Positions 1 through 9,004 of a DNA stretch of 64,000 bases are shown one piece after another; positions within the stretch are counted from its first letter, which is position 1; each line of letters starts with the position of its first letter. The notes under the pieces were generated by a model, which was given only the letters and a program-made list of their open reading frames with translations, did no database searches and was not told the DNA's origin. Source of the DNA: Agathobaculum sp. NTUH-O15-33 (lineage in GTDB: Bacteria; Bacillota; Clostridia; Oscillospirales; Butyricicoccaceae). A program made the translations under genes and the position numbers. The stretch is from assembly GCF_033193315.1 (NCBI RefSeq), contig NZ_CP136187.1, positions 2,321,501 to 2,385,500 on the forward strand, read 5' to 3'.

Positions 1-27
1 TAACTCCTACTTCCTAACTCCTAACTA
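1..27. repeat. Heptad-armed palindromic intergenic element, copy 1 (partial)
   Basis: The window opens inside an arm of the repeat family described at 683-792: tandem degenerate heptamers of the type TAACTCC/TACTTCC on the plus strand. Only one arm is visible; the rest lies outside the window. The rdgB stop codon (14-16) lies inside it. Confidence 0.7.
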
Positions 28-664
28 TTTCATTTAGTTTTTCTTTTAGTTTTTGCAGCGCTCTCGCTCTGTGGGAGATTTGGTTTTTCACCTCTGCCGG
101 CAGTTCGCCGAAGGTGCAGCCATAATCCGGCACAAAGAATACCGGATCGTAGCCGAAGCCGTTCTCCCCCGCCAGACGGCGGGCGATTTCGCCCTCGCAT
201 TCGCCACGAACGGTCAGCTCCCGGCCGTCCGTCCAGACGCAGGCGATTGCCGAGACAAAGCGCGCCTGTCGTTTGCCGTCCGGCACGGCGGCGAGATTTC
301 GCAGCAACCGGAGCGTGCGCTCCTTATCGTTTGCATGGGGAGGCAGCGGCTCCAGACCAACCGAAAGCCCATGCTTTTCCGCGTACTCGAAATATTCCGC
401 CGAGCCGTACCGCGCCGAATAGACGCCGGGCGCGCCGTTCAGCGCGTCCACACAAAGCCCGGAATCGTCAGCCAGCGCGGGTAGACCGGTGAGCGCGCAC
501 GCGGCTCGCGCTTTGATCAGCGCGTTTTCCTCAAAGGTGTCGCCATCCTCCACAGGCTCGGGCGCGCCTTCGGGCAGCGCGCTGACCTCGATGCCAAGCT
601 CTTGCAAAATAGCGTCCATTTCGCGCAGTTTGTTTTTGTTATGGGAAGCCAGTATAAACTTCAT
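14..664 (-). CDS. rdgB: RdgB/HAM1-type XTP/dITP diphosphatase
   Basis: A 216-residue house-cleaning pyrophosphatase that hydrolyses non-canonical purine triphosphates (XTP, dITP, ITP) to monophosphates in the cytosol, keeping deaminated purines out of nucleic acids. The family motifs are all visible: N-terminal nucleotide-binding FILASHNKNKLREM, GDTFEENALIKA, the acidic LADDSGLCVDAL segment, and GFGYDPVFFVP near the C-terminus. Start chosen at 664 because GGAGG sits five bases upstream of that ATG and the family begins with K-[FI]-x-[IL]-A-[ST]; a longer reading to 718 would add residues coded by the intergenic repeat. It is last in the smc-ftsY-rph-rdgB run, and rph-rdgB is a common Firmicute pair. 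The last residues and the TAG stop are coded by the repeat at 1-27. Confidence 0.95.
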   Translation of the reverse strand: MKFILASHNKNKLREMDAILQELGIEVSALPEGAPEPVEDGDTFEENALIKARAACALTGLPALADDSGLCVDALNGAPGVYSARYGSAEYFEYAEKHGLSVGLEPLPPHANDKERTLRLLRNLAAVPDGKRQARFVSAIACVWTDGRELTVRGECEGEIARRLAGENGFGYDPVFFVPDYGCTFGELPAEVKNQISHRARALQKLKEKLNEIVRS

Positions 665-682
665 GCGAACCTCCATGAGAAG

Positions 683-792
683 TTGGATGTAGGAATTAAG
701 AATTGTGGTGGGCGCCAAAGGCGGCTTATTTTGATTTATCGCGCTTTGCGCGATACCGCAAACTCTTAACTCCTACTTCCTAACTCCTACCT
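683..792. repeat. Heptad-armed palindromic intergenic element, copy 2
   Basis: Lies between rph and rdgB. Read on the minus strand, a left arm of tandem heptamers (GTTAGGA, AGTAGGA type) ends in TGCGGT. Two G+C-rich hairpins follow (ATCGCGC/GCGCGAT with a short AAA loop, then GCCGCC/GGCGCC), then a right arm complementary to the left. The TAG stop of rph is inside the left arm. Copy 3 has the same layout with compensating base changes in its hairpins. Confidence 0.8.
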
Positions 793-1509
793 CTTTACCA
801 AGTGTTTCTGCTGCACCTTGCTCAGCCTAGCGCAGCCGCGTTTTGCAAGCGCGAGCAGCTTTTTTAGCTCCGCATCGGTGAACGGGCGGCCCTCGCCCGT
901 GCCCTGCACCTCGATAAACTCCCCCTTGGAGGTCATCACCACGTTACAATCCACGATGGCGTGCGAATCCTCGGCGTAGTTCAAGTCCATCACGGCCTCG
1001 TTTTCAAAAATACCAACCGAAACGGCGGAAACAGAAGCGGTGAGCGGCATTTTTTCGATCACGCCGTCCTCCAGCAGCTTTTGGCAAGCCAACCACAGCG
1101 CGACAAAGCCGCCAGTGATCGAAGCGCAGCGCGTGCCGCCGTCCGCTTGGATTACGTCGCAGTCCACCGTGATCTGGCGCTCACCCAGCGCGGCGCGATC
1201 GACCACCGCGCGCAGGCTCCGGCCGATCAGGCGCTGAATTTCAGACGAGCGTCCGTCCAGCTTTAAGCTCTTGATATCGCGTTTTTTGCGCGTGTTTGTG
1301 GCGCGGGGCAGCATGGCGTATTCCGCCGTCACCCAGCCAAGGCCCTTGCCCGTGAGAAAGGGCGGCACGTTATCCTCCACGCTCGCCGTGCAGATCACCT
1401 TGGTGTTACCCATTTCGATCAGCACCGAACCCTCGGCGTGCATGGTGTAGTGAGGCGTTATTTTGACCGGTCGCAGGGCGCCCGGCGTTCTTCCATCGGG
1501 ACGTGTCAT
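787..1509 (-). CDS. rph: Ribonuclease PH
   Basis: A 240-residue phosphorolytic 3'-5' exoribonuclease that trims the 3' end of tRNA precursors, normally as a hexameric ring. The sequence is typical through its length: it opens with R-x-D-G-R-x-x-x-x-LRPV, and contains [14 protein letters not shown], the RSLRAVVD segment and [18 protein letters not shown], which carries the phosphate and metal site residues. Length is normal for the family. The ATG directly follows the ftsY TAA stop, and the ribosome binding site GGAGG lies in the last codons of ftsY, so the two are probably translationally coupled. The TAG stop is supplied by the adjacent palindromic repeat. Confidence 0.96.
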   Translation of the reverse strand: MTRPDGRTPGALRPVKITPHYTMHAEGSVLIEMGNTKVICTASVEDNVPPFLTGKGLGWVTAEYAMLPRATNTRKKRDIKSLKLDGRSSEIQRLIGRSLRAVVDRAALGERQITVDCDVIQADGGTRCASITGGFVALWLACQKLLEDGVIEKMPLTASVSAVSVGIFENEAVMDLNYAEDSHAIVDCNVVMTSKGEFIEVQGTGEGRPFTDAELKKLLALAKRGCARLSKVQQKHLVKR

Positions 1510-2436
1510 TTATGATATTCCTCCTTCAAGCGGCGGCAGAATGGCTTCCAAAAAGGCCGAACGGTCGAAATCGACCAGATCGTCCAGTCCTTCGCCCACG
1601 CCGACCAACTTGACCGGCACGCCAAGACCCGCCGAGATCGCCACTACGATACCGCCCTTGGCCGTACCGTCCAGCTTGGTCAGCACGATGCCGGACAGCT
1701 TCGCGACCTTGTTAAATTCCTCCGCCTGATGCACGGCGTTCTGGCCTGTCGTCGCATCCAGCACAAGCAGCGTCTCGCGCGAGGCGGTCGGCAGTTCGCG
1801 GGAGATAACGCGGTCGATCTTGGCCAGCTCGTTCATCAGATTGGCTTTGTTGTGCAGACGGCCCGCGGTATCGACGATGATGACATCGCTTTCTCGCGCC
1901 TTGGCCGCCGCGATCGAATCGAACACAACGGCGGCGGGATCCGCGCCCGCCCCGTGGCGGACGATATCCGCGCCCGCGCGCCCCGCCCAGATCTCAAGCT
2001 GATCCGCAGCAGCCGCACGGAACGTATCCGCGGCGGACAGCATGACCTTTTTGCCTTCCGCGACATAGCGCGCGGCAAGCTTACCGATGCTGGTCGTTTT
2101 ACCGACGCCGTTGACGCCGATGACTAGGATCACGGCGGGCTTGCCCGTCGTATCGAGCGGCTGATTAGGCAGCATCATATCGGTGAGCGTGTCCTTTAAA
2201 ACGTAGCGCAGCTCCAGCGAGGTGGTCACATTCTGACGCTTGGCGCGCTGCTCCACCTCCGCGACGATTTTCGCGGCGGAGACAGCGCCCACGTCGGACA
2301 GAATCAGCGCCTCCTCCAGTTCTTCCAGCAGATCGTCGTCGATCGTGACAAAGCCCGCAAACACCTGATCCAGCGACCGCGTGACCGCGTCGCTCGTTTT
2401 GGCGAGTCCCTTTTTGATCTTATCGAATAAACCCAT
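1510..2436 (-). CDS. ftsY: Signal recognition particle receptor FtsY
   Basis: A 308-residue SRP-receptor GTPase that docks the SRP-ribosome complex at the membrane and passes membrane proteins to SecYEG. It is an NG-domain protein without the long acidic A domain seen in enterobacteria, as is usual in Firmicutes. Visible GTPase motifs are G1 GVNGVGKTTSIGKLA, the ADTFRAAAADQL segment, G3 DTAGRLHNKANLM, and G4 TKLDGTAKGG. The N-terminal MGLFDKIKKGL can form an amphipathic membrane-binding helix. It is downstream of smc, a conserved smc-ftsY order in Firmicutes, with repeat copy 3 in the gap. The ribosome binding site before the ATG is weak (GTGAAAG). Confidence 0.97.
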   Translation of the reverse strand: MGLFDKIKKGLAKTSDAVTRSLDQVFAGFVTIDDDLLEELEEALILSDVGAVSAAKIVAEVEQRAKRQNVTTSLELRYVLKDTLTDMMLPNQPLDTTGKPAVILVIGVNGVGKTTSIGKLAARYVAEGKKVMLSAADTFRAAAADQLEIWAGRAGADIVRHGAGADPAAVVFDSIAAAKARESDVIIVDTAGRLHNKANLMNELAKIDRVISRELPTASRETLLVLDATTGQNAVHQAEEFNKVAKLSGIVLTKLDGTAKGGIVVAISAGLGVPVKLVGVGEGLDDLVDFDRSAFLEAILPPLEGGIS

Positions 2437-2443
2437 TCTTTCA

Positions 2444-2576
2444 CTAATTAGGAATTAGGAATTAGGAATTAGGAATTGCGGTGGCCGCCACTGGCGGCGA
2501 TCCAATCATCGTGCTTTGCACGATACCACAAACTCCCACCTCCTACTTGCTAACGCCTAACGCCTCCTCTAATTAC
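2444..2576. repeat. Heptad-armed palindromic intergenic element, copy 3
   Basis: Lies in the smc-ftsY gap. The plus strand starts with four tandem copies of TTAGGAA-like heptamers, then GCGGTGGCC. Two hairpins follow (GCCGCC/GGCGGC and ATCGTGC/GCACGAT), then the opposite arm of TAACGCC/TACTTGC heptamers. The ATCGTGC hairpin differs from copy 2 (ATCGCGC) on both sides of the stem, so pairing is kept. Confidence 0.8.
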
Positions 2577-2607
2577 GAATTTCTACCCGAGAATTGCTTC
2601 CGGCAAT

Positions 2608-5600
2608 TCATCGAATGCTGTTTCCCAGCCGCTTTTCTGCTTCCGCGAGGTTCAGCATCAGCAGCTTGGAGACACCCTGCTCCTGCATGGTTACGCCGTA
2701 CAGCATATCGGCTTCTTCCATCGTGCCGCGGCGGTGCGTGATGACGATGAACTGCGTCTTATCGGACAGGCGGCGTATGTACTGCGCATAGCGGACGACG
2801 TTGACATCGTCCAGCGCGGCTTCGATCTCGTCTAGCACACAGAACGGCGTGGGCCGCAGCTTTAAAATAGCGAAGTACAGCGCGATGGCGACAAACGCCT
2901 TCTCACCGCCTGACAGCAGCGTCAGCGTTTTGACCGACTTGCCCGGCGGCGAAACGCGGATATCGATGCCGCAGTTTAAAATATCCGAGGTATCGGCCAA
3001 CTGCAACTCCGCATGGCCGCCGCCGAATATTTCACGGAAGGTCTCGCCAAAGTACACGTTCAGCTTTGCGAATTCGGAAGCAAAAATCTCCTTCATGTTC
3101 TGCGTCAGTTGGTCGATGACCTTGTATAGCTCCTTTTGCGCCTTTTCCAGATCGTCCTTTTGTGTTCCAAGGAAAGTATAGCGTTCGCATACGTCCCGAT
3201 ATTCCTCCACCGCGTCCAAATTGACGTTGCCAAGGCTCTTCATCTGCGCGCGGAGCGTACCTGCTTTCTCTTTTGCGGCGTTTCCGTCGCCCAGTTCTAT
3301 GGCAACGTCCTGCGCGGGCGTGGGGGTCAGCTCATAGCTTTCCCACATTTTGTCCAAAATCTGCGCTTCCTCGTTTTTGAGCTGCACGGCTTTGCTTTCC
3401 AAACGCGCGGCCTCTCGTTCGAGGTTCAGGATCGCCTCGTTCTGGCTCTGCGCCTCGCGGTCAACGCGGGCGCGTTCGCCTTCTATGCGCTCGCGCTGCT
3501 GGGTCGCGGCGGCAATGCTTTCACCCAGCTTTGCGGTGATGGTCTGCGTATCGCCGCGCCCGGCTTCGGCCTGCTCCAATTCCTGCGTCAGGCGCTCAAT
3601 CTCGCGTTCAAAACCCGCGATCACATCGTCCGAACCGGAAACGCCTGCGTCCAGCTCGGCTTTCAGCTGCGTCAGTTCTTCCAGCGAGCGCGCCTCCGCC
3701 GCCGCAGCGGACCGGTTTTCCGCGATGGCAGTGCGCAGGGAGGCCGCTTCATCGGCTTCTCTCGCGGCTTCCTCCGCAATCTCACGCAGCGTTTCGCGGC
3801 ACCGCGCGGTCTCTGCTTCCGCCGCTTCGGTGGCGGCTGCCGCCGCCGTTTCGTTCTCCGCGCATGCGGCGATGACGCTTTGATAGCCCGCGCGCGCTTC
3901 GGCAATGTTATCGCGTTCCAGCGTCAAACCGTTCAGCGACACGGTCAGGCTTTCGAGCAGCGCCCCATGCTGGGAAACGGAGGCGCGCAGCCCGGCTTCC
4001 TCCTGTTCGGCGCGGGCGCGTTCGGCTTCGATCGCCTTGAGGTCATAGTCCAAAGCGGCCAGTTCCTCGCGCGCGGCTAGGCTTGCCTGCTCCGCGTCCC
4101 CGAGCGCCTTTTGCAGCGCGGCGACCTGTTCGCGCAGGGCCTTCAGCTTGCCCGCGCGGGCGAGCGCGCCCGTGCCGCGAGAAGCCGAACCGCCCGTCAT
4201 CGCGCCGCCGGCCTGCAAGATCTGCCCATCCAACGTCACGATGCGGAAACGCCGAGAATATGCTTTGGAAATGGCGAGCGCCGCGTCCATATCCTCTGCA
4301 ATGACCGTGCGCGCCAATAGATTGCGCACGATCGCCGAATACTTCGGATCGGCGGAAACGAGCTGGTCGGCAGTGCCGCAGCAGCCTTTATGACCAGAAA
4401 GCCCGGTTTCGCGCAGCTCCGCCGGGCGGATGGTATCCAGTGGCAGGAAGGTGGCGCGGCCGCCGTCCGAGCGTTTCAAATACTCGATACAGGCTTTGCC
4501 GTCCGCCGAAGTATCCACAACAATGGACGAGGCCGAAGTTCCCAGCGCGGTGTCGATCGCGGTAACGTACCGTTCCGGTACGTCAAGCAGCGCGGAAACC
4601 GGGCCGTGCACGCCTCTTTGCGCTCCCTTTTCTGCGCGCACCATGATATTTTTGACCGAGCGGGAAAAGCCTTCGTACTCGCGCTGCATGTCGGAAAGCA
4701 TCTTCTCGCGGTTTTTCGCGTCTGTCAACGCGGCGGCGGCTCTCGAAAGCGCTTCCTGCGTTTCCGCCGCTTTTTTGCGGCGGCTTTCAGCCTTAAGCGC
4801 CGCGCCCGCCGCTTTGTTTTTGGCTCCCGCCAACGTATCGAGACAGTCTCGCAGACTGTTTTCCAGCGTTTCCTGCGCGGCCCGCTCGGCGGCCAGCCGC
4901 TTTTCAGCCGCCGCGATATCGGCGCCGATCGTGCCCACGCGGCTGTCCATGCCCGCTAGGCCGGTTTCGGCGGCGGTGCGGTCAAGCGCCAGCTTATGGG
5001 TCTGCTGCTGCGCCGCTAGGCGTGCGTCCTCGGCCTGCCGTAGGGCGGCCTCCGCTTCCTCCTGCCGCGCGCGCCGGGTCTCGCTTTGACCCAGCACCGC
5101 GTTTAGGGACGCCATAAAGCCTTCGTGTTCGGCATTCAGCAGCTCAATGCGGCCCCGCCGTTCGGCCAGCTGTGCGCCCAGCCCCTGCGCCTGCGCCGCG
5201 CGCGTTTCGCTTTCGCGGCGGGCGCGGTCGATATTATCGCGGTTATTTTGAATATTGGCTTTCAGCACCGCGGCGCGGCTCGCTTCATCGGCGGCGCGCT
5301 GCTCGGCTTCGCGAAGCTGCTGACGCAGCCGGTCGGCTTCTCGGTCGACCCCGCGCATATCCTCGGAAAGCTGCTCGGAGCGCGCGTAAAGCGTTTCCTG
5401 CCCCGCTTTGGTTTCGATCAGCTGCGCTTTGCAGGTTTCCATGTCGGTCAGATTCTTTTCCGTATCGGTCTTGATGCGCGTAAGACCGAGCAGCCAGAGC
5501 GAAATCTCCAGCACACGCAGCTCGTCGCGCAGCAGCAGGTATTGCTTTGCCTTTTCCGCCTGCTTTTCCAAAGGGCCGACCTGACGCTCCAGCTCCGCGT

Positions 5601-6183
5601 ACAGGTCGCGGATGCGGGTCAGGTTATCCTCGGTGGCGGAAAGCTTGCGTTCCGCTTCCTCCTTGCGGTAACGGAACTTGGTGATGCCGGCGGCTTCCTC
5701 GAAGATCTCGCGCCGGTCCTCGCTTTTCAGAGACAGGATCTCGTCGATACGGCCCTGCCCAATGATGGAATAGCCATCCCGCCCAAGACCGGTATCCATA
5801 AACAGCTCGTGAATATCCTTGAGGCGGCAGTGGCTGCGGTTGATATAGTATTCGCTCTCTCCCGAGCGGTAATAGCGGCGGGTGATCATGATCTCGGTGA
5901 AATCAGAGCGGAAGGCGTTTCCGGAGTTATCCAGAATGAGCGACACCTCGGCAAAGCCGACCGGGCCGCGTTTGGCGGTACCGCCGAAGATAACGTCCTC
6001 CATCTTGGCGCCGCGCAGAGAACGCGAGGACTGCTCGCCGAGCACCCAGCGGATCGCGTCCGATATATTGGATTTTCCCGACCCATTCGGGCCGACGATC
6101 GCGGTCAGGCCGCCAAGAAAGCTTATCTCCGTCTTGTCCGGAAAGGACTTGAAGCCCTGCAAAATCAGGCTTTTTAAAACCAT
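2608..6183 (-). CDS. smc: Chromosome partition ATPase SMC
   Basis: A 1191-residue SMC protein of normal length, the ATPase core of the SMC-ScpAB condensin that organises and segregates the chromosome. The N-terminal head has Walker A GPNGSGKSNISDAIRWV around residues 32-48. Long glutamate/arginine/alanine-rich coiled coils run from about residue 170 to 1030, interrupted by a hinge near residues 510-650 (starting around HGPVSALLDVPERY). The C-terminal head has the ABC signature LLSGGEKAFVAIAL near residue 1086 and Walker B FCVLDEIEAALDD. The start is supported by GAGGTGG five bases upstream and by the usual opening LKSLILQGFKSF. It has its own promoter at 6214-6242. Confidence 0.97.
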   Translation of the reverse strand: MVLKSLILQGFKSFPDKTEISFLGGLTAIVGPNGSGKSNISDAIRWVLGEQSSRSLRGAKMEDVIFGGTAKRGPVGFAEVSLILDNSGNAFRSDFTEIMITRRYYRSGESEYYINRSHCRLKDIHELFMDTGLGRDGYSIIGQGRIDEILSLKSEDRREIFEEAAGITKFRYRKEEAERKLSATEDNLTRIRDLYAELERQVGPLEKQAEKAKQYLLLRDELRVLEISLWLLGLTRIKTDTEKNLTDMETCKAQLIETKAGQETLYARSEQLSEDMRGVDREADRLRQQLREAEQRAADEASRAAVLKANIQNNRDNIDRARRESETRAAQAQGLGAQLAERRGRIELLNAEHEGFMASLNAVLGQSETRRARQEEAEAALRQAEDARLAAQQQTHKLALDRTAAETGLAGMDSRVGTIGADIAAAEKRLAAERAAQETLENSLRDCLDTLAGAKNKAAGAALKAESRRKKAAETQEALSRAAAALTDAKNREKMLSDMQREYEGFSRSVKNIMVRAEKGAQRGVHGPVSALLDVPERYVTAIDTALGTSASSIVVDTSADGKACIEYLKRSDGGRATFLPLDTIRPAELRETGLSGHKGCCGTADQLVSADPKYSAIVRNLLARTVIAEDMDAALAISKAYSRRFRIVTLDGQILQAGGAMTGGSASRGTGALARAGKLKALREQVAALQKALGDAEQASLAAREELAALDYDLKAIEAERARAEQEEAGLRASVSQHGALLESLTVSLNGLTLERDNIAEARAGYQSVIAACAENETAAAAATEAAEAETARCRETLREIAEEAAREADEAASLRTAIAENRSAAAAEARSLEELTQLKAELDAGVSGSDDVIAGFEREIERLTQELEQAEAGRGDTQTITAKLGESIAAATQQRERIEGERARVDREAQSQNEAILNLEREAARLESKAVQLKNEEAQILDKMWESYELTPTPAQDVAIELGDGNAAKEKAGTLRAQMKSLGNVNLDAVEEYRDVCERYTFLGTQKDDLEKAQKELYKVIDQLTQNMKEIFASEFAKLNVYFGETFREIFGGGHAELQLADTSDILNCGIDIRVSPPGKSVKTLTLLSGGEKAFVAIALYFAILKLRPTPFCVLDEIEAALDDVNVVRYAQYIRRLSDKTQFIVITHRRGTMEEADMLYGVTMQEQGVSKLLMLNLAEAEKRLGNSIR

Positions 6184-6213
6184 GTATCCACCTCGTGAAC
6201 ATACTCTGGTAAC

Positions 6214-6242
6214 AGTTTACCACTTCCGCCCCATCTTTTCAA
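6214..6242 (-). promoter_or_regulatory. Promoter of smc-ftsY-rph-rdgB
   Basis: On the minus strand, TTGAAA (6237-6242), a 17-base spacer and TAAACT (6214-6219), about 30 bases before the smc ATG. Good match in sequence and spacing to a sigma-A promoter. Confidence 0.6.
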
Positions 6243-6373
6243 TCGCCAAACCCAGATTTTACACCGTGTTCATCTTCAAAAGCCTGCGTTTTCACGCGTT
6301 CCTTTCGTCTGCAATTTTCCCTTACCCTATCTATTCACAAAAAGTTTACAGAGTTTGTACGATTTCCACGTGG

Positions 6374-6402
6374 TTGCATCCGCGCTATATCCATGCTACC
6401 AT
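6374..6402 (+). promoter_or_regulatory. Promoter of the FUSC-like gene
   Basis: TTGCAT (6374-6379), a 17-base spacer and TACCAT (6397-6402) with an extended -10 TG at 6394-6395, shortly upstream of the GGAG ribosome binding site and ATG at 6425. Confidence 0.5.
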
Positions 6403-6424
6403 ATTAAGTAGAAGGAGTGTCCCT

Positions 6425-8135
6425 ATGCTGCAAAATCGTTTTCACAAAATATCTGTAATCGTTCGTTCCAAGTTCAAAACCGTTACGCGGGATTTTCTGT
6501 TTATCTTCCTATTCATCACCCTATTCGGCATGCTGTTCGGGCCGGAAAATTCCATCGTCGGCGTGATCCTCACTATTTTGATGATGTCCTCCCTCGCGCA
6601 GGACCTGACCGCCACGCCGGTAAAAAATCTGATCTACGCTGCGTGTATTTTGGAAGCCATGACGCTCGCCGCGTTCCTCACCACGGCGCTGCCGCCGCTC
6701 TGGGCGGTGCCTTTCAACTTCCTGATGGTGTTTTTCCTGCTGTATACCTACACGTTTGAATACGCCAGCCACCTGTACATGCCCTATATCCTATCCTACC
6801 TGTTTCTGATCTTTCTGGCCCCCATCGGCGCGGCGCAGCTGCCCCGGCGGCTTTTTTTGCATGCTGGTCGGCGCAGGCTGCATTATGGCGTATCAACTGA
6901 TCCGGTGCCATACCCGCGCGGCCGATACCGTGCAGGAAGCGCTCAACGCCATGCTGGATGAAGCGGGCAACTGCGTTTGCTGCCTGCTTACCGCTACTGC
7001 GACGCCCGCGGACCCGGAAACCGTGCGCGCCGAATTATGCAAGCTCAGCCGTGTGGTCTACGAGCGGCGGAAACGGGCGCTGTGTGTATCGGACGCGAGC
7101 TTTTCCATGCTGGACGCGGGGCGCGGACTTGAGCACGTGATCTTACAGCTTTACGCGCTGGAAGGCCCCATCACACCCGCGCGGGAAGTGATGCTGCGGC
7201 AGCTTCAAACCCAGCTTTCCGCTTTCCGCGCCTTTACCGATAAGGAATGCGGCACGCTGCCTTTGCTCAACCGAAACGCTTTCGGCCCCTTGGATGATGC
7301 TGAGGCGGAGGAGCTTTACCGGTCCGCCGCCTATATCCGGGAGCATCTGCTCCATATGGCCGACCCGGATAAGCGCACCGCCTACCGCCCCACGGCGCAA
7401 TCACTTTCGATCCGTTTGAAAGCCGCGCTCGACGTCAGCCCGGTGCGCGTCGTTTACGCGCTGCGGGTAGCCGCGCTGCTCGCGGCGTTCACCGCGCTCG
7501 TGCAGCATTTTCAGCTGCCGCACGGCAAGTGGCTGCTCTTTACGCTGGCCTCGGTCTCGATGCCGTACGCGGACGACGTGGCGCCCAAGGCGAAAAAGCG
7601 ATTGATCGCCACGCTGCTTGGCGGCGCGGTCGCTTGGACCGCCTTTTCGCTGCTTCCCTCGCCGGGGATGCGCACGGCGGTGATGATGCTGTCGGGCTAT
7701 CTCACCTCCTACTTTTCCGATTACCGCTTCACCTTTGCCTGCGCCACGGTGGGCGGTCTGGGCGGCGCGGTGACGGGCCTTGCCGGCTGGCGAGAGATAG
7801 GCGGTATGTTCGGTGTGCGGCTGGGGTATATCCTCCTCGGCATTGCGATCGCCTGCGTGGTCAACCGCCTGCTCTTCCCCTTTATGCGCCGCACGGCGAC
7901 CGACCAGCTTTGGAAGAAATACGCCGCCACCACCGCGCTCCTTTCGGAGCTTTGCCGGCAGCCCGGCGTCGATGTGCAGCTTTATTACAGCCTTGTGATA
8001 CAAGCGCACCTGATCGAACAAAAGTTGCTGCAAAACGCTTCCGACGCCCGGTACAACGGCATGGGGGACCTGCTCGCCACCTGCCGCGACCGTGTCCGCC
8101 GCGCGCACCGCATGAGGAGCGCGGCCGGTTTCTAA
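6425..8135 (+). pseudogene. FUSC-family-like membrane protein, frameshifted
   Basis: An integral membrane protein of about 569 residues if repaired. It resembles FUSC/aromatic-acid-exporter-like proteins: an N-terminal block of about six membrane helices, a soluble middle part, and a second membrane block starting near KAALDVSPVRVVYALRVAALLAAF with GKWLLFTLASVSMPYADD. Transport substrate cannot be told. The reading frame is broken in a run of seven T (6852-6858). The first frame (ATG at 6425, GGAG upstream) runs on to 6961 as unrelated residues, while the second frame, whose first ATG is at 6861, continues the protein to 8135. Removing one T joins them smoothly as ...RRLFCMLVGAGCIMAY. It could be a real inactivating mutation, phase variation, or a homopolymer sequencing error. 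The gene is alone on the plus strand between two minus-strand runs. Confidence 0.7.
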
Positions 8136-8146
8136 AAAACGCCAAG

Positions 8147-8186
8147 ACAACAAGAAGCGTTCCCGATCGGGAACGCTTCTTGTTGT
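8147..8186. terminator. Bidirectional terminator between FUSC-like gene and rnc
   Basis: A perfect 40-base palindrome (arms 8147-8164 and 8169-8186, GATC centre) lies between the two convergent genes, with A-rich sequence on one side and TTT on the other. It can end transcripts from both directions. Confidence 0.85.
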
Positions 8187-8858
8187 TTATTCCTCGCCCA
8201 TGAGTTCCAGTGCTTTTTTGGCCGCCATCTGCTCCGCCTCTTTCTTGCTGCGGCCTTCGCCGGTGGCAAAGACGTTGGAGTTAAGCAGCAGCTCCATTTG
8301 AAAGCGCTTGTCGTGGTCCGGACCGGATTGCCCGGCCAAACGGTAGGACAGTGTTTCCTGCTTGTTTTTCTGCACAATTTCTTGCAGCATGGTCTTATAG
8401 TCCTTAAACATGCAGCCAGCAAGCGAAGCGTCCACCTTTTTAGGAATAAAACGCAGAACGAACGCCCGCGCGGGCTCTATGCCGCCGTCCAGATAGATCG
8501 CGCCGATCAGCGCCTCGGTCGCGTCCGCTAAAATAGAGGCACGGTCGCGGCCGCCGCCCGCCTCCTCGCCGTGACCCAGACGGATATGGTCGCGCAGGCC
8601 GATCTCCGCCGCGATGCCGCACAGCGCGCTTTCGCACACGACAGAGGCGCGGATCTTGGTCAACTCCCCTTCCGGCAGATCGGGGAAGCGGTTCATCAGA
8701 TGATCCGCCGTGACAAAGCCCAGCACAGAGTCGCCCAAAAATTCCAGCCGCTCATTGTGATGCAAGTGCTGGCTCTTGTGCTCGTTGGCATAGGACGAAT
8801 GCGTCAGCGCCGTGTTCAAAAGTACCGCGTTTTTAAATTTATAGTTTAGATTCAGCAA
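8187..8858 (-). CDS. rnc: Ribonuclease III
   Basis: A 223-residue double-strand-specific endoribonuclease that processes rRNA precursors and structured mRNAs. The catalytic domain holds HHNERLEFLGDSVLGFV (signature with the metal-binding Glu and Asp) and LADATEALIGAIYLDGG (second acidic cluster). A C-terminal double-stranded RNA binding domain of about 70 residues ends with the usual KKEAEQMAAKKALELMGE. The start appears to be TTG at 8856-8858, with GGGAGG a little further upstream than usual; no nearer ATG gives a better family match. It is the last gene of the greA-to-rnc run, after plsX and repeat copy 4, and ends at the terminator at 8147-8186. Confidence 0.95.
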   Translation of the reverse strand: MLNLNYKFKNAVLLNTALTHSSYANEHKSQHLHHNERLEFLGDSVLGFVTADHLMNRFPDLPEGELTKIRASVVCESALCGIAAEIGLRDHIRLGHGEEAGGGRDRASILADATEALIGAIYLDGGIEPARAFVLRFIPKKVDASLAGCMFKDYKTMLQEIVQKNKQETLSYRLAGQSGPDHDKRFQMELLLNSNVFATGEGRSKKEAEQMAAKKALELMGEE

Positions 8859-8879
8859 TCGTAAAACCTGCCTCCCGGT

Positions 8880-9003
8880 AAATAATTAGTAATTAGGAAT
8901 GAGTAGTTAGGAATGATGGCGGCGCGCACAGCGCGCATTTATAATAATCGGCCTGCGGCCGATGCCGCAATTCCTAATTCCTAACTACTAATTCCTAACT
9001 GCC
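8880..9003. repeat. Heptad-armed palindromic intergenic element, copy 4
   Basis: Lies in the plsX-rnc gap. The arms are tandem heptamers of the TTAGGAA/TTAGTAA type. The centre has two hairpins, GCGCGC/GCGCGC and ATCGGCC/GGCCGAT, separated by an A+T-rich stretch. It begins two bases after the plsX stop codon. Confidence 0.8.
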
Positions 9004-9004
9004 C

